Positions 17,128 through 26,369 of a stretch of 64,000 nucleotides of DNA are shown one piece after another (position 1 is the first letter of the stretch; every line of letters starts with the position of its first letter). The notes beneath the pieces are model-generated. The model searched no databases. It saw only the letters and a list, made by a program, of their open reading frames with translations, and was not told where the DNA came from. Both the position numbers and the translations under genes were made by a program. Source of the DNA: Arthrobacter sp. ov118. GTDB taxonomy: Bacteria; Actinomycetota; Actinomycetes; Actinomycetales; Micrococcaceae. Where the stretch lies: NCBI RefSeq assembly GCF_900116495.1, contig NZ_FPAY01000006.1:1-64000 (forward strand), written 5' to 3'.

Positions 17128-18123
17128 GTGACGAAGTTCTCGTGGCGGAAGGCGGCGCTGGTGGCGGCCGTCGTTCCAATGATGGCCCTTAGCGCCTGCT
17201 CCAGCACGGGCGGCAAGCCCGCGGAAACAGGCAACGCCGCAGGTGCGGGACAGGCAGCCAGCACCCCGCGCATCAAGGTCGCTCTCATCACGCACGCCGC
17301 AGCTGGGGACACCTTCTGGGACATCGTTCGTAAGGGTGCCGAGGAGGCCTCGGCGAAGGACAACGTCGAGCTCCTCTACACGTCGGATCCCGAAGCCGGG
17401 CGGCAGGCCCAGCTCATCCAGCAGGCCATCGACCAGAAGGTTGACGGCATCGCGGTCACGCTCGCCAAGCCCGAAGCCCTCAAGGACACCCTAAAGAAGG
17501 CCACCGACGCCGGGATACCGGTGGTGAGCCTCAACGCCGGCGAGGATGTTTCGACGCAGCTCGGGGCGTTCACTCACTTTGGCTCGAACGAAAAGCTCGC
17601 CGGTGAGGCAGTCGGCACCCGGCTCGCGGCGGAAAACTTCAAGCACCCGATCTGCGTCATCCAGGAACAGGGCCACGTCGGCCTGGAAGCACGCTGCGCC
17701 GGCGTCAAGGCCAAGGTGCCTGGAACGGAGATCCTTTACGTCGACGGCAAGGACATGACCTCAGTCCAGTCCACCGCGACGGCCAAGCTCCAGGCTTCCA
17801 AAGACGCCGACGTCATCATCGGTCTGGGCGCCCCCTTCACACTCACTCTCCTCAAGTCGGTCACGGACGCCGGCAGCTCTGCCAAGGTCGCAAGTTTCGA
17901 CCTGAACGCGGATCTCGCCCAGAAAATTGTGGATGGTGCGGTTCTGTTCACCGTGGACCAGCAGCCGTGGCTGCAGGGCTATATGGCCGTCGACGCTATC
18001 TGGCAGAACAAGCGCGGCGGCTTCAAGGTCGGCGGCGGCCAGTCGGTCCTCACCGGCCCGAGCATCGTCGACAAGTCAAATGCGGCCGATGTCCTGAAGT
18101 TCGCCCAGCAGGGCATCCGCTAA
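17128..18123 (+). CDS. Sugar ABC transporter substrate-binding lipoprotein
   Basis: A 331-residue periplasmic-binding-protein-like lipoprotein of the ribose/galactose (PBP type 1) class. The GTG at 17128 follows AAAGGAG by 7 nt. The signal peptide has KFSWRKAALVAAVV and a lipobox LSAC near residue 22. Mature-protein features are IKVALITHAAAGDTFWDIVR (about 50), DPEAGRQAQLIQQAIDQKVDG and VASFDLNADLAQKIVDGAVL. A promoter with the inositol-regulon motif precedes it, and permease, ATPase, two inositol-dehydrogenase-like genes and an isomerase follow. It therefore probably binds an inositol or a related polyol outside the membrane. Confidence 0.88.
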   Translation: MTKFSWRKAALVAAVVPMMALSACSSTGGKPAETGNAAGAGQAASTPRIKVALITHAAAGDTFWDIVRKGAEEASAKDNVELLYTSDPEAGRQAQLIQQAIDQKVDGIAVTLAKPEALKDTLKKATDAGIPVVSLNAGEDVSTQLGAFTHFGSNEKLAGEAVGTRLAAENFKHPICVIQEQGHVGLEARCAGVKAKVPGTEILYVDGKDMTSVQSTATAKLQASKDADVIIGLGAPFTLTLLKSVTDAGSSAKVASFDLNADLAQKIVDGAVLFTVDQQPWLQGYMAVDAIWQNKRGGFKVGGGQSVLTGPSIVDKSNAADVLKFAQQGIR

Positions 18124-18133
18124 CAGTCCGCTG

Positions 18134-18159
18134 GCTGGGCCGGCCAAGGCCGGCCCAGC
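18134..18159 (+). terminator. Hairpin between binding-protein and permease genes
   Basis: GCTGGGCCGGCC (18134-18145) and GGCCGGCCCAGC (18148-18159) form a perfect 12-bp stem with a two-base loop and no T tract. Such structures often allow more binding protein than permease to be made by partial termination or 3'-end protection. Confidence 0.55.
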
Positions 18160-18175
18160 AGCAAGGAGAATCCTC

Positions 18176-19225
18176 ATGACCATCACCCAGACAAAGACAA
18201 AGACGGCCGCGGCCGATGAGCGTGTCGGCAAACGCAGCCCGTTCCAGAAGCTGCTTGGCCGGCCCGAGATCGGTGCCCTGGTGGGCGCGATCGTCCTGTT
18301 CGTCTTCTTTGCGTTGGTTTCCCCGACGTTTACCCAGCCGAATGCCTTCGCGACCGTGCTGTACGGTTCCTCCACGATCGGGATCATGGCGGTGGGGGTG
18401 TCCTTGCTGATGATCGGCGGTGAGTTCGACCTCTCGGCCGGTGTCGCCGTAATCAGCTCGGCGCTGACGGCGTCGCTGTTCAGCTGGTACTTCACCACGA
18501 ACGTGTGGGTCGGCGTCGGCCTGGCCCTGGTGGTGTCATTGAGCATCGGCTTTATCAACGGCTGGATCTTGATGAAGACCAAGCTGCCCAGCTTCATCGT
18601 GACCCTGGCGACGTTCCTGATGCTGACGGGCCTGAACCTGGGCCTGACCCGGCTGATCGGCGGCGGCGTGTCGTCCCCATCGATTTCGACCATGGACGGC
18701 TTCGCCTCGGCCCGGGCGGTGTTCGCCTCCTCGGTGAACATCGGCGGCGTCGAGGTCAAAATCACGGTGTTCATCTGGTTCGCGCTTGTCGCGGTTGCCA
18801 CCTGGCTGCTGATGCGGACCCGGGTGGGGAACTGGATCTTCGCCGTCGGCGGGGACGCGAACGCGGCCCGCGCCGTGGGTGTGCCGGTCAAGGCCACCAA
18901 GATCGGCCTGTTCATGGCCGTCGGGTTCTGCGCCTGGATCCTGGGCATGCACAACCTCTTCGCCTTCGACGCCGTGCAGTCCGGCGAGGGCGTGGGCAAC
19001 GAATTCCTCTACATCATCGCCGCGGTCATTGGCGGCTGCCTGTTGACGGGCGGGTACGGCTCGGCGATCGGGGGCGCGATCGGTGCGTTCATCTTCGGCA
19101 TGGCCAACAAGGGCATCGTCTATGCCCAGTGGAACCCGGACTGGTTCAAGTTCTTCCTGGGCCTGATGCTGCTGCTGGCCACCATCGTCAACCTCATCGT
19201 CAAGCGCCGCGCGGAACTCAAGTAA
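18176..19225 (+). CDS. Sugar ABC transporter permease (RbsC-like)
   Basis: A 349-residue integral membrane protein of the RbsC/MglC type with about 9-10 helices, beginning around residue 35 (IGALVGAIVLFVFFALVSPT). The family motif GGEFDLSAGVAVISSALTAS is followed by IGFINGWILMKTKLPSFIVT. The coupling region near the end is RVGNWIFAVGGDANAARAVG. The ATG follows CAAGGAGAATCCTC. It lies between the binding-protein and ATPase genes and completes the importer. A single permease presumably forms a homodimer. Confidence 0.9.
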   Translation: MTITQTKTKTAAADERVGKRSPFQKLLGRPEIGALVGAIVLFVFFALVSPTFTQPNAFATVLYGSSTIGIMAVGVSLLMIGGEFDLSAGVAVISSALTASLFSWYFTTNVWVGVGLALVVSLSIGFINGWILMKTKLPSFIVTLATFLMLTGLNLGLTRLIGGGVSSPSISTMDGFASARAVFASSVNIGGVEVKITVFIWFALVAVATWLLMRTRVGNWIFAVGGDANAARAVGVPVKATKIGLFMAVGFCAWILGMHNLFAFDAVQSGEGVGNEFLYIIAAVIGGCLLTGGYGSAIGGAIGAFIFGMANKGIVYAQWNPDWFKFFLGLMLLLATIVNLIVKRRAELK

Positions 19226-19237
19226 GGGCCCGGGAAT

Positions 19238-20155
19238 ATGAATGCCAACGAGATCAACCAGCAAACGCTGCTCCAGAACGAAACAGATCCCCTGACGCAC
19301 ACCGCGGTCCACCTGCTCTCCATGGAGGGCATCGGCAAGCACTACGGCAACATCATCGCCCTGAGCGATGTCACGATGGCCGTGGACAACGGCCGCGTCA
19401 CCTGCGTGCTGGGCGACAACGGCGCGGGCAAGTCCACCCTGATCAAGATCATCGCCGGCCTGCACCAGCACGACGCCGGGGTGCTGAAGGTGATGGGAGA
19501 GGACCGGAAATTCAGCTCGCCCCGTGATGCCCTGGACGTGGGCATCGCCACCGTCTACCAGGACCTCGCCGTCGTCCCGTTGATGCCGATCTGGCGGAAC
19601 TTCTTCCTCGGCTCCGAGCTGACCAGCGGGTTCGGCCCGTTCAAGAGCATGGACGTCGAGAAGATGAAGGACATCACGCTGAAGGAACTCGCCGCGATGG
19701 GCATCGACCTGCGCGACGTGGACCAGCCCATCGGCCAGCTCTCCGGCGGCGAACGCCAGTGTGTCGCCATCGCCCGGGCCGTGTACTTCGGCGCGAAGGT
19801 CCTGATCCTGGACGAGCCCACCGCCGCACTGGGCGTGAAGCAGTCCGGCGTGGTGCTGCGCTACATCCTGCAGGCCCGCGACCGCGGCCTCGGCGTCGTC
19901 TTCATCACCCACAACCCGCACCACGCCTTCCCGGTCGGTGACCGGTTCCTGCTGCTCAAACGCGGCAAATCGATCGGCTACTACGACAAAAAAGACATCA
20001 CCCTCGACGAGCTCACCGCCCAAATGGCCGGCGGCGCGGAACTGGCCGAACTCGCCCACGAACTCGAACAACTCGGCGGCCACAGCGACGTGGTCAAGGA
20101 AGTCCAGGGCGAAGTCGCCGGAGTGACCCAGACCACCGGCAGGACCTACGAGTGA
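19238..20155 (+). CDS. Sugar ABC transporter ATP-binding protein
   Basis: A 305-residue ATPase with one nucleotide-binding domain. Walker A is GDNGAGKST (about 63-71), the signature is LSGGERQ (about 168) and Walker B is [11 protein letters not shown] (about 189). RbsA/MglA partners of this permease class usually carry two such domains in about 500 residues, so this is the short, single-domain form, which must dimerise. The C-terminal tail ([19 protein letters not shown]) is helical. It starts 13 bases after the permease gene. A short repeat of its last codons lies just downstream. Confidence 0.9.
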   Translation: MNANEINQQTLLQNETDPLTHTAVHLLSMEGIGKHYGNIIALSDVTMAVDNGRVTCVLGDNGAGKSTLIKIIAGLHQHDAGVLKVMGEDRKFSSPRDALDVGIATVYQDLAVVPLMPIWRNFFLGSELTSGFGPFKSMDVEKMKDITLKELAAMGIDLRDVDQPIGQLSGGERQCVAIARAVYFGAKVLILDEPTAALGVKQSGVVLRYILQARDRGLGVVFITHNPHHAFPVGDRFLLLKRGKSIGYYDKKDITLDELTAQMAGGAELAELAHELEQLGGHSDVVKEVQGEVAGVTQTTGRTYE

Positions 20156-20181
20156 GGCCTCTGAGTAGGACCTACGAGTAA
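20141..20181 (+). repeat. Short direct duplication of the ATPase gene end
   Basis: AGGACCTACGAGTGA (20141-20155), which contains the ATPase stop codon, is repeated as AGGACCTACGAGTAA (20167-20181). It looks like a small slippage duplication in the spacer before the next gene. Confidence 0.7.
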
Positions 20182-20212
20182 CCGCCGTCCCAATTCTCGA
20201 AAGGACAAGCCT

Positions 20213-21301
20213 TTGGCTTATCTCAACCGCAACCCGTCCAACGCCGCTGTGCCGGTCCGGATCGGACTGATCGGCTCAGGCTGGATGGGTGCGTTCCACG
20301 CCGAAAGCATCGCCCGCCGGATCCCCGGCGCCGTCCTGGCCGCCATCGCGGACCCGAACCTGGAATCCGCCGAAGCGCTCGCCGGGACACTCGGCACCGC
20401 GAAGGTCACCGGCGACGCCGCCGACATCCTCGCCGACCCGGAGATCGACGCCGTCGTCATCGCCAGCCCCGCGCGTTTCCACTCCGCCTTGATCGGCCAG
20501 GCGGCAGCCGCCGGGAAGCATGTCTTCTGCGAAAAGCCGGCCGGACTCGGACTCGAGGAACTCGACGCCGCCCTTGCCGCCGTCGACGACGCCGGAGTCC
20601 ACTTCCAGATCGGCTTCAACCGCCGGTACGCTGCAGATTTCCAGGCAGCCAAGAAGGACCTCGCCGCCGGAATCGCGGGGGAACCGCAACTCCTGCGTTC
20701 ACTGACCCGGGACCCGGGCACCGGAAGCATCGGCCACGCCGCGAGGATTCCGGCATGGACCATCTTCCTCGAGACTCTGATCCACGACTTCGACACCCTC
20801 AACTGGTTCAACGAAGGCGCCGAGCCCGTGGAGGTCTACGCCGCTGCCGACGCCCTCGTGGAGCCGGGACTGCGGGACCAGGGCTTTCTGGACACAGCCG
20901 TGGTGACCATTCGCTACAGCAACGGCGCCATCGCCGTCGCCGAGGCCAACTTCAGCGCCCTCTACGGCTACGACGTCCGCGGGGAAGTCTTCGGCTCCCG
21001 CGGCATGGTCCAGGCCGGCCGCTCCACCGAAACCGCCGCCCGACGGTTTACCGCCGAGGGGACGTCCGCGGACACTCCACGGCTGAATGTCGAACTCTTC
21101 CGCCAGGCCTACACGGACGAGCTTGTGGACTTTGCCGATGAGGTGCGCGCCCGGCGCGAGCGCACCGCGCCGGCCCCGAAGTCCTTCAGCCTGACGCCGG
21201 GTGCCGATGACGCCCGGCGCGCGCTGGCCATGGCCCTGGCCTGCATCGAATCCGTCCAGCAGGGCACTCCCGTGGCCGTCAACGCAGTGCCGGTCCGCTG
21301 A
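20213..21301 (+). CDS. Gfo/Idh/MocA dehydrogenase, inositol 2-dehydrogenase-like
   Basis: A 362-residue NAD(P)-dependent sugar/inositol dehydrogenase. The start is a TTG at 20213, 7 nt after AAAGGA. Motifs: Rossmann IGLIGSGWMGAFHAESIARR (about 20-40), FCEKPAGLGLEELDAAL (about 105), GFNRRYAADFQAAKKDL and the catalytic TLIHDFDTLNWFN (about 188). It differs from the IolG at 8.4 kb and from the third copy at 22.1 kb, so the three are unlikely to be simple duplicates. Position after an inositol-type ABC importer suggests it oxidises another isomer such as scyllo- or D-chiro-inositol. That is an inference. Confidence 0.85.
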   Translation: MAYLNRNPSNAAVPVRIGLIGSGWMGAFHAESIARRIPGAVLAAIADPNLESAEALAGTLGTAKVTGDAADILADPEIDAVVIASPARFHSALIGQAAAAGKHVFCEKPAGLGLEELDAALAAVDDAGVHFQIGFNRRYAADFQAAKKDLAAGIAGEPQLLRSLTRDPGTGSIGHAARIPAWTIFLETLIHDFDTLNWFNEGAEPVEVYAAADALVEPGLRDQGFLDTAVVTIRYSNGAIAVAEANFSALYGYDVRGEVFGSRGMVQAGRSTETAARRFTAEGTSADTPRLNVELFRQAYTDELVDFADEVRARRERTAPAPKSFSLTPGADDARRALAMALACIESVQQGTPVAVNAVPVR

Positions 21302-22101
21302 TGCGGCTCGCCGTTTGCGCGGAGATGGTCTTCACCGACCTGCCCTTTACGGAGCGGGTGCGCAGGATCCATGAGGCGGGCTTCGACGTCGAACTCTGGG
21401 ACTCGCGGGCCAAGGACATCGGTGCCCTCAAGGCCACCGGGGCGGTGTTTTCGTCCATGACGGGATACACCTCCGGCAGCCTGGTGGACGCGGACACCGC
21501 GGACGACGTCGTGCGGACAGCCGAGTCGCTGATCCCCACCGCCCTGGAACTGGGCGTGAGGCGGATGGTGGTCCACCCTGCCGAACTCATCGACGGCCAT
21601 GCGGCCCGTCCGGCCTACCGGTCCACCGGCCAGATGTGGGCCACCGGCGCCCGGACACTGGAACGGCTTGGCAGGCTCGGGGAGAAATACGGGGTGACGT
21701 TCTGCCTCGAGAACCTCAACACCATCCTCGACCATCCGGGCATCCCGCTCGCCCGCGCCAAGGACACCCTGGCGCTCGTGCAGACCGCCGGGCACCCGAA
21801 CGCCAGGCTCATGCTGGATCTCTACCACGCCCAAATGGGGGAGGGGAACCTGATCGAGCTGGTCCGCAGCGCACTGCCTTACCTCGGCGAGATCCAGGTG
21901 GCAGACGTCCCCGGCCGCTGTGAACCCGGAACCGGTGAAATTAACTACGCGGCCGTCGCCAAGGCGCTGGCGGAGGCCGGTTACGAAGGGACGGTGGGCA
22001 TGGAAGCCTATGCCAGTGGTGGCAGCTCCAGCGGTGACAGTGACGCGGCGCTGGCGGCATTCCGGGCAGCCTTCACCGTTGCAGCCAAGGCTGTCGCATG
22101 A
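21301..22101 (+). CDS. Hydroxypyruvate-isomerase-like TIM-barrel protein
   Basis: A 266-residue sugar isomerase/epimerase of the Hyi/IolI type. MRLAVCAEMVFTDLPFTERV starts the barrel. Likely metal ligands are the Glu in GVTFCLENLNT (about 143), the Asp in RLMLDLYHAQMG (about 178), the site in EIQVADVPGRCEPGTGEINY (about 205) and the Glu in GTVGMEAYASG (about 237). Its ATG shares one base with the preceding stop, and its stop overlaps the next gene by ATGA, so all three genes are translated as a block. It probably interconverts keto-inositols, as IolI does, but that is inferred from the neighbours. Confidence 0.82.
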   Translation: MRLAVCAEMVFTDLPFTERVRRIHEAGFDVELWDSRAKDIGALKATGAVFSSMTGYTSGSLVDADTADDVVRTAESLIPTALELGVRRMVVHPAELIDGHAARPAYRSTGQMWATGARTLERLGRLGEKYGVTFCLENLNTILDHPGIPLARAKDTLALVQTAGHPNARLMLDLYHAQMGEGNLIELVRSALPYLGEIQVADVPGRCEPGTGEINYAAVAKALAEAGYEGTVGMEAYASGGSSSGDSDAALAAFRAAFTVAAKAVA

Positions 22102-23132
22102 AGGACGTCGTCCTCGGACTCGCCGGCGTGGGCCGGATCGGGGTCATGCACGCCACCAACATCGCCGCCCTCAACGAGGTCCTGAGGCCGCAGGGGATCC
22201 GGGTGCGCCTGCGGCTCACGGACGTGGCCGAGGAGCATGCCCGGGCGGTGGCTTCCGGACTCGGCGCCGAGTTCCTGCCGTCCGTCCAGGCTCTGCTCGC
22301 CTCCGGGGTGGACGGCCTGGTCATCGCCACCGGAACCGGAACGCACCCCGAGCTCATCACGGCCGGCGTGGACGCCGGGATCCCGGTCTTTTGCGAAAAA
22401 CCCGTGGCCCTGAACGTGGCCGACGCCCTGCCGGTGCTTGACTACATCCGGGACCGGCGCGGCGTGGTGCAGGTCGGGCATCAGCGCCGGTTCGACGCCG
22501 GCTACCTTGAGGCCCGCCGTGCCTACCGGGCCGGCGAGCTGGGCTGGATCCATTCCCTGCGCGCCGTCACGTGCGACATGACACCGCCGCCGATCGAGTT
22601 CCTCGCCGGCTCCGGCGGGCTGTTCCGCGACTGCTCGGTTCACGATTTCGATATCCTGCGCTGGCTCACGGGCCGGGAAATCGTGGAGGTCTACGCCAAG
22701 GGCTCCAACAACGGGGATCCGGCCATTGGCGAAGCGGGCGATGTGGATACGGCCCTGGCGCTGGTGACGTTCGACGACGGCACTATGGGAACGGTCTCCG
22801 CCAGCCGCTACAACGGGGCTGGCCACGATGTCCGACTGGAAATCCAGGGCTCCAGCGGTTCGCTCATGGTGGGCCTGGACGACAAGACGGCATTGGCCTC
22901 CGCCGAGGCCGGGGTTACGTTCCCCGCCGGGCAGCCGCACCGGACGTTTGCCGGGCGGTTCGACCAGGCGTACCGCTCCGAGATGGCTGCGTTCATCGAA
23001 CTCATCCTGGGCGACCGGGAAAACCCCTGCACCCCGGAAGACGCCGTGGCGGCGTCCCGGGTGGCGGATGCCGCTCAGGAATCGCTGGCCACCGGCGCCC
23101 CGGTCCGCGTGCCGGTGAGCGTGGCCGGCTAA
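22098..23132 (+). CDS. Gfo/Idh/MocA dehydrogenase, second inositol-type copy
   Basis: A 344-residue dehydrogenase with Rossmann LGLAGVGRIGVMHATNIAAL, the EKP motif FCEKPVALNVADALPVL (about 97), GHQRRFDAGYLEARRAY and catalytic CSVHDFDILRWLTG (about 180). It ends the ABC-importer operon and is followed by a hairpin. Two dehydrogenases and one isomerase behind a dedicated importer suggest a side route feeding an inositol isomer into the central iol pathway. Which isomer cannot be read from sequence. Confidence 0.86.
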   Translation: MKDVVLGLAGVGRIGVMHATNIAALNEVLRPQGIRVRLRLTDVAEEHARAVASGLGAEFLPSVQALLASGVDGLVIATGTGTHPELITAGVDAGIPVFCEKPVALNVADALPVLDYIRDRRGVVQVGHQRRFDAGYLEARRAYRAGELGWIHSLRAVTCDMTPPPIEFLAGSGGLFRDCSVHDFDILRWLTGREIVEVYAKGSNNGDPAIGEAGDVDTALALVTFDDGTMGTVSASRYNGAGHDVRLEIQGSSGSLMVGLDDKTALASAEAGVTFPAGQPHRTFAGRFDQAYRSEMAAFIELILGDRENPCTPEDAVAASRVADAAQESLATGAPVRVPVSVAG

Positions 23133-23147
23133 CGGCACGCCGCAGGT

Positions 23148-23171
23148 CCCCGGCACCCCGGGTGTCCGGGG
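23148..23171. terminator. Hairpin between convergent genes
   Basis: CCCCGGCACCC and GGGTGTCCGGGG pair with one bulged base around a two-base loop. It lies between the plus-strand dehydrogenase and the minus-strand C26 hydrolase and could serve both as a terminator, although no T tract is seen. Confidence 0.45.
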
Positions 23172-23209
23172 CCGGCAGTGACCGGGGCCGCGGGTGTCCC
23201 GCGCTGGCC

Positions 23210-23980
23210 TTAGGGTCGGTTGCGGCACACCTCGACGAAGGCCCGGAAGGGTGCGAGCCGCTCGCCGGCCGGAAGTTCCACGGCTTCGGGGTGCCACTGC
23301 ACTGATGCCACCCAGCGTTCCGGGTCCTCCAGCGCCTCGATGGTCCCGTCCTCGGCCACGGCGCTCACCTGCAGGCCCTCGGCGACCCGGGCCACGGCCT
23401 GATGGTGGCCGGAGGCAATCTTCACGGTCACGGCATCGGCTTCGCTGCCGTACAGCGCTGCCACCTTGGAGCCGGCCTGTACTGCCACCTCGTGCCAGGC
23501 CCACGAACCCGTGCCGTCCGCCAGTGCCTTGCGGTGCGTTACTGCCCCCGGCGCCATGTCCTGGATGAGGGTGCCCCCGTAGAGCACATTAAGCAGTTGG
23601 TGCCCTCGGCAGATACCGAGTACCGGCAGCCCGGCGTCGATCGCGAATGTCGCCACCGCCGTGTCCAGCTCGTCCTGGGCATCGTTGACGTCGTAGCAGA
23701 CGGCGCTTGGCGGCTCGCCGTAGCGGACGGGGTCGATGTCGCCGCCGCCGGGAAGCACGACGCCGTCCAGAGACTCCATCGCCGCCGTCAGACCGGCGTC
23801 GTCCGGCCCTGCAGCGGTGAGCGGCACCGGTTCGCCGCCGCCCTCACGCAGCAGCTCCACGATGTGCTCGAACAACGCGTTGGCTTTCGCCACGCGCGGG
23901 TCGGGATTGGAAGAGCTGCTGAGGCGGACAGGAACGCCTACGCGCGGCCGGTAGCCCAGGGCGCTGCGGGAAGTCTGCAT
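23210..23980 (-). CDS. Class I glutamine amidotransferase-like hydrolase (peptidase C26)
   Basis: A 256-residue protein of the PuuD/gamma-glutamyl-GABA hydrolase family. The nucleophile elbow is PVLGICRGHQLLNVLYGGTL with the catalytic Cys in ICRG (about 126). The later HHQAV (about 195) and the conserved ending VASVQWHPEAVEL supply the His and Glu of the triad. DGVVLPGGGDIDPVRYGEPP is the oxyanion region. These enzymes free GABA or glutamate from gamma-glutamyl compounds, for example in putrescine use. No other putrescine gene is adjacent. It is divergent from the GntR gene of the next module. Confidence 0.85.
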   Translation of the reverse strand: MQTSRSALGYRPRVGVPVRLSSSSNPDPRVAKANALFEHIVELLREGGGEPVPLTAAGPDDAGLTAAMESLDGVVLPGGGDIDPVRYGEPPSAVCYDVNDAQDELDTAVATFAIDAGLPVLGICRGHQLLNVLYGGTLIQDMAPGAVTHRKALADGTGSWAWHEVAVQAGSKVAALYGSEADAVTVKIASGHHQAVARVAEGLQVSAVAEDGTIEALEDPERWVASVQWHPEAVELPAGERLAPFRAFVEVCRNRP

Positions 23981-24077
23981 GCCTCATTCTGCAACATAAT
24001 CCGCGGACGGGGATTGCCAGATGGGGACTTCGGTAATGTGGAGGGAGCACGAGGAACGATTGAAGGTGGGAACTGGG

Positions 24078-24785
24078 ATGGGCCGCAGGACACTGGTCGA
24101 CGAGCTTGTCGACGGCCTGCTGACCGAGATCCTGGAGGGAAAGCTCCAGCCCCACAGTGCGATTCCGCCGGAAGCCGACGTCGCCAAGGCCTACGGGGTC
24201 AGCAGGCTGACGGTGCGTGAAGCCCTCAAGGCGCTCCGAGCGCAGAATATCCTCTATGTGACTGCGGGGAGGGGAACGTTCGTCAATCCCACGGACAACT
24301 GGACGGGCCTGGACGCGATCTTCAAGGCGGCCTCGCACGGCAATGCCGCCGAGCAGGTGGCAGTGGGACTGATCGAGATGCGGCGCATGGTGGAGACCGG
24401 GGCGGCCGCGCTGGCCGCCACCCGCTATACCCCGGAGCATGCCGAGCGGATGCGCGAGTCCATCGCGGATATGAAGCGCTTCCACGAGTCCGGCGACCTG
24501 GACGCCTTCGTAGGGGCGGACATAGGCTTCCACGACGCCGTCCTGAGGGCCTCCGGCAACCCCTTCGTTCGCGCCCTCTTCGCCCAGTTGGGCCAGCTGC
24601 TGTACATGACGCGACGGGAAACATCGGCCGTCGCAGAGATCCAGAAGCACGCCATCGACTACCACCAGCGGGTCATGGACAGCATCCTCAGCGGCGACGC
24701 CGAGCGCTCGCGGCGGGCCATGGATGAGCACATGGACCAGACCAACGCGGACTACGATCGCTACGTCCGCGGCGCCAAGTCCTGA
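24078..24785 (+). CDS. GntR-family (FadR/FCD) transcriptional regulator
   Basis: About 235 residues: a GntR winged helix (LVDELVDGLLTEILEGKL; recognition helix GVSRLTVREALKALRAQNIL) followed by an all-helical FCD ligand domain with likely metal residues in GADIGFHDAVLRASGN (about 155), HAIDYHQRVMDSIL and the final MDEHMDQTN. The ATG at 24078 follows AAGGTGGG by 7 nt. Upstream codons read poorly. A perfect 25-bp palindrome between this gene and the MFS gene is its probable operator. It most likely represses the sugar-acid permease and SDR downstream. Confidence 0.86.
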   Translation: MGRRTLVDELVDGLLTEILEGKLQPHSAIPPEADVAKAYGVSRLTVREALKALRAQNILYVTAGRGTFVNPTDNWTGLDAIFKAASHGNAAEQVAVGLIEMRRMVETGAAALAATRYTPEHAERMRESIADMKRFHESGDLDAFVGADIGFHDAVLRASGNPFVRALFAQLGQLLYMTRRETSAVAEIQKHAIDYHQRVMDSILSGDAERSRRAMDEHMDQTNADYDRYVRGAKS

Positions 24786-24800
24786 CCCGCCCGCGGACCT

Positions 24801-24867
24801 TGACGTAACCCCAATCACATCCTAGACTCGTGGCTAGTTCCTGAGTCAGATGTCTGACATCTGACTC
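24801..24867 (+). promoter_or_regulatory. Promoter and perfect 25-bp palindromic operator for the MFS-SDR unit
   Basis: TTGACG (24801-24806) and TAGACT (24824-24829) are separated by 17 bp. The arms GAGTCAGATGTC (24843-24854) and GACATCTGACTC (24856-24867) then mirror each other exactly around one central T. The core TGTCTGACA is typical of FadR-type GntR sites. Placement just downstream of the predicted start site implies repression. Confidence 0.75.
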
Positions 24868-24968
24868 AACATAAGTCCTGCATCACCCGCCATCAAGCCG
24901 GGCAGGACGTCCCTCAATCCACAACTTCCTCCCCGCGCTGCTGCGGGCAGGAATTTCACGTTAGGTCG

Positions 24969-26342
24969 ATGATGACTTCATTAACCCCACAGTTCAGTGA
25001 TCTCGGCGAACTGGGCGACCGCACGCTGCGGAAGGTCCGCCGCCGTGTCATGCCCCTGATTGTCCTGCTTTACTTCGTGGCCTACCTGGACCGCAACAAC
25101 GTCGGCTTCGCCAAGCTCACTATGAGCGAGGACATCGGCCTGAACGCTGCCGCCTATGGTCTTGGCGCCGGTATCTTCTTCCTCGGTTACGCCCTCCTGG
25201 AAGTTCCCAGCAACGCCGGCATGTACAAGTTCGGCGCCCGCAAATGGCTGGCCCGGATCCTCATTACGTGGGGCATCTTCGCCACCGCCATGTGCTTGGT
25301 GAACGGCGAAACCACCTACTACATCATCCGCTTCCTGCTGGGCGCGGCCGAGGCCGGATTCTTCCCGGCCATCCTGTTCTACCTGACGCTCTGGTTCCCC
25401 GCTGCCCAGCGCGTCACGGTGCTCGGCATCTTCATCCTCGCCCAGCCGGTGTCCAACGCCCTTGGCGCTCCGGTCTCCGGCCTGCTCCTGCAGATGGACG
25501 GCATCATGGGCCTCCAAGGTTGGCAGTGGCTGTATATCATCGAAGGCATCCCGGCGATCCTCCTGGGCCTGCTCACCCCCCTCCTCATGACCGACCGTCC
25601 GCGGGATGCCAAGTGGCTTAGCCCGGACGAGCGCGAATGGCTTGCTTCCACTATGGACAAGGAACTGGCCGTAAAGTCCAGTACCGGCAAGCACAACTTC
25701 CTGGCCGGCCTGAAGGACAAGCGCACGCTGACCTACTCGGCCCTCTATTTCGGACTTGTCTGCGGCATCTATGGACTGGGCCTGTGGATGCCCACCATTG
25801 TCTCCGCCATGGGCAAGTTCTCTACGGCCCAGGTCGGCTTCATCGTTGCCATCCCCTACACAATTGCTGCGGTCTTCGTTTACTTCTGGAGCAAGCGCGC
25901 GGACCGGACCGGCAAGCGTGCCTGGCACACGGCCGTCAGCATGGTACTGGCCGGGATGGGCCTGCTGGCCGCAGGTTACCTGCTGCCCGTCAACCCCGTC
26001 CTCGCGATGATCGGCCTTACGGCGTCGGCCATGGGTATCTATGGCGCGATCGCACCGTTCCTGTCCATGCCCTCTGCCGCACTGACTGGGGCGGCCGCCG
26101 CAGCAGGTTTGGCACTGATCAACTCCCTCGGCAACTTGGGCGGTTTCGTTGCCCCGTACGCCGTCGGACTCCTGAACGACGCCACGGGCAATAACCAGAG
26201 CGGCCTGCTGTTCCTGTCTGCCTGCCTGTGCATCACCGCGGTGGCAACATACCTCTACGCACGCAAACGCCCCGAAGGTGATGCGGCGCTGGATCCCGCG
26301 GTTGCCGCCGCGGCCGCCGTCGACACGGCCAAAATCCCCTGA
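24969..26342 (+). CDS. MFS transporter, anion:cation symporter (sugar-acid permease-like)
   Basis: A 457-residue major facilitator of the ACS family, which includes galactonate, glucarate, tartrate and phthalate permeases. The N-terminus RRRVMPLIVLLYFVAYLDRN followed by NVGFAKL is the family signature. RFLLGAAEAGFFPAILFYLT and GLQGWQWLYIIEGIPAILLG are also typical. About 12 helices; an Ala/Val-rich cytoplasmic tail ends it. The start could be either of two adjacent ATGs. With the GntR regulator and SDR it forms a small sugar-acid or polyol utilisation unit. The permease at 56.5 kb belongs to the same broad family. Confidence 0.87.
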   Translation: MMTSLTPQFSDLGELGDRTLRKVRRRVMPLIVLLYFVAYLDRNNVGFAKLTMSEDIGLNAAAYGLGAGIFFLGYALLEVPSNAGMYKFGARKWLARILITWGIFATAMCLVNGETTYYIIRFLLGAAEAGFFPAILFYLTLWFPAAQRVTVLGIFILAQPVSNALGAPVSGLLLQMDGIMGLQGWQWLYIIEGIPAILLGLLTPLLMTDRPRDAKWLSPDEREWLASTMDKELAVKSSTGKHNFLAGLKDKRTLTYSALYFGLVCGIYGLGLWMPTIVSAMGKFSTAQVGFIVAIPYTIAAVFVYFWSKRADRTGKRAWHTAVSMVLAGMGLLAAGYLLPVNPVLAMIGLTASAMGIYGAIAPFLSMPSAALTGAAAAAGLALINSLGNLGGFVAPYAVGLLNDATGNNQSGLLFLSACLCITAVATYLYARKRPEGDAALDPAVAAAAAVDTAKIP

Positions 26343-26369
26343 TCCCGAAACCCCGAAGGAACCTTTCCA

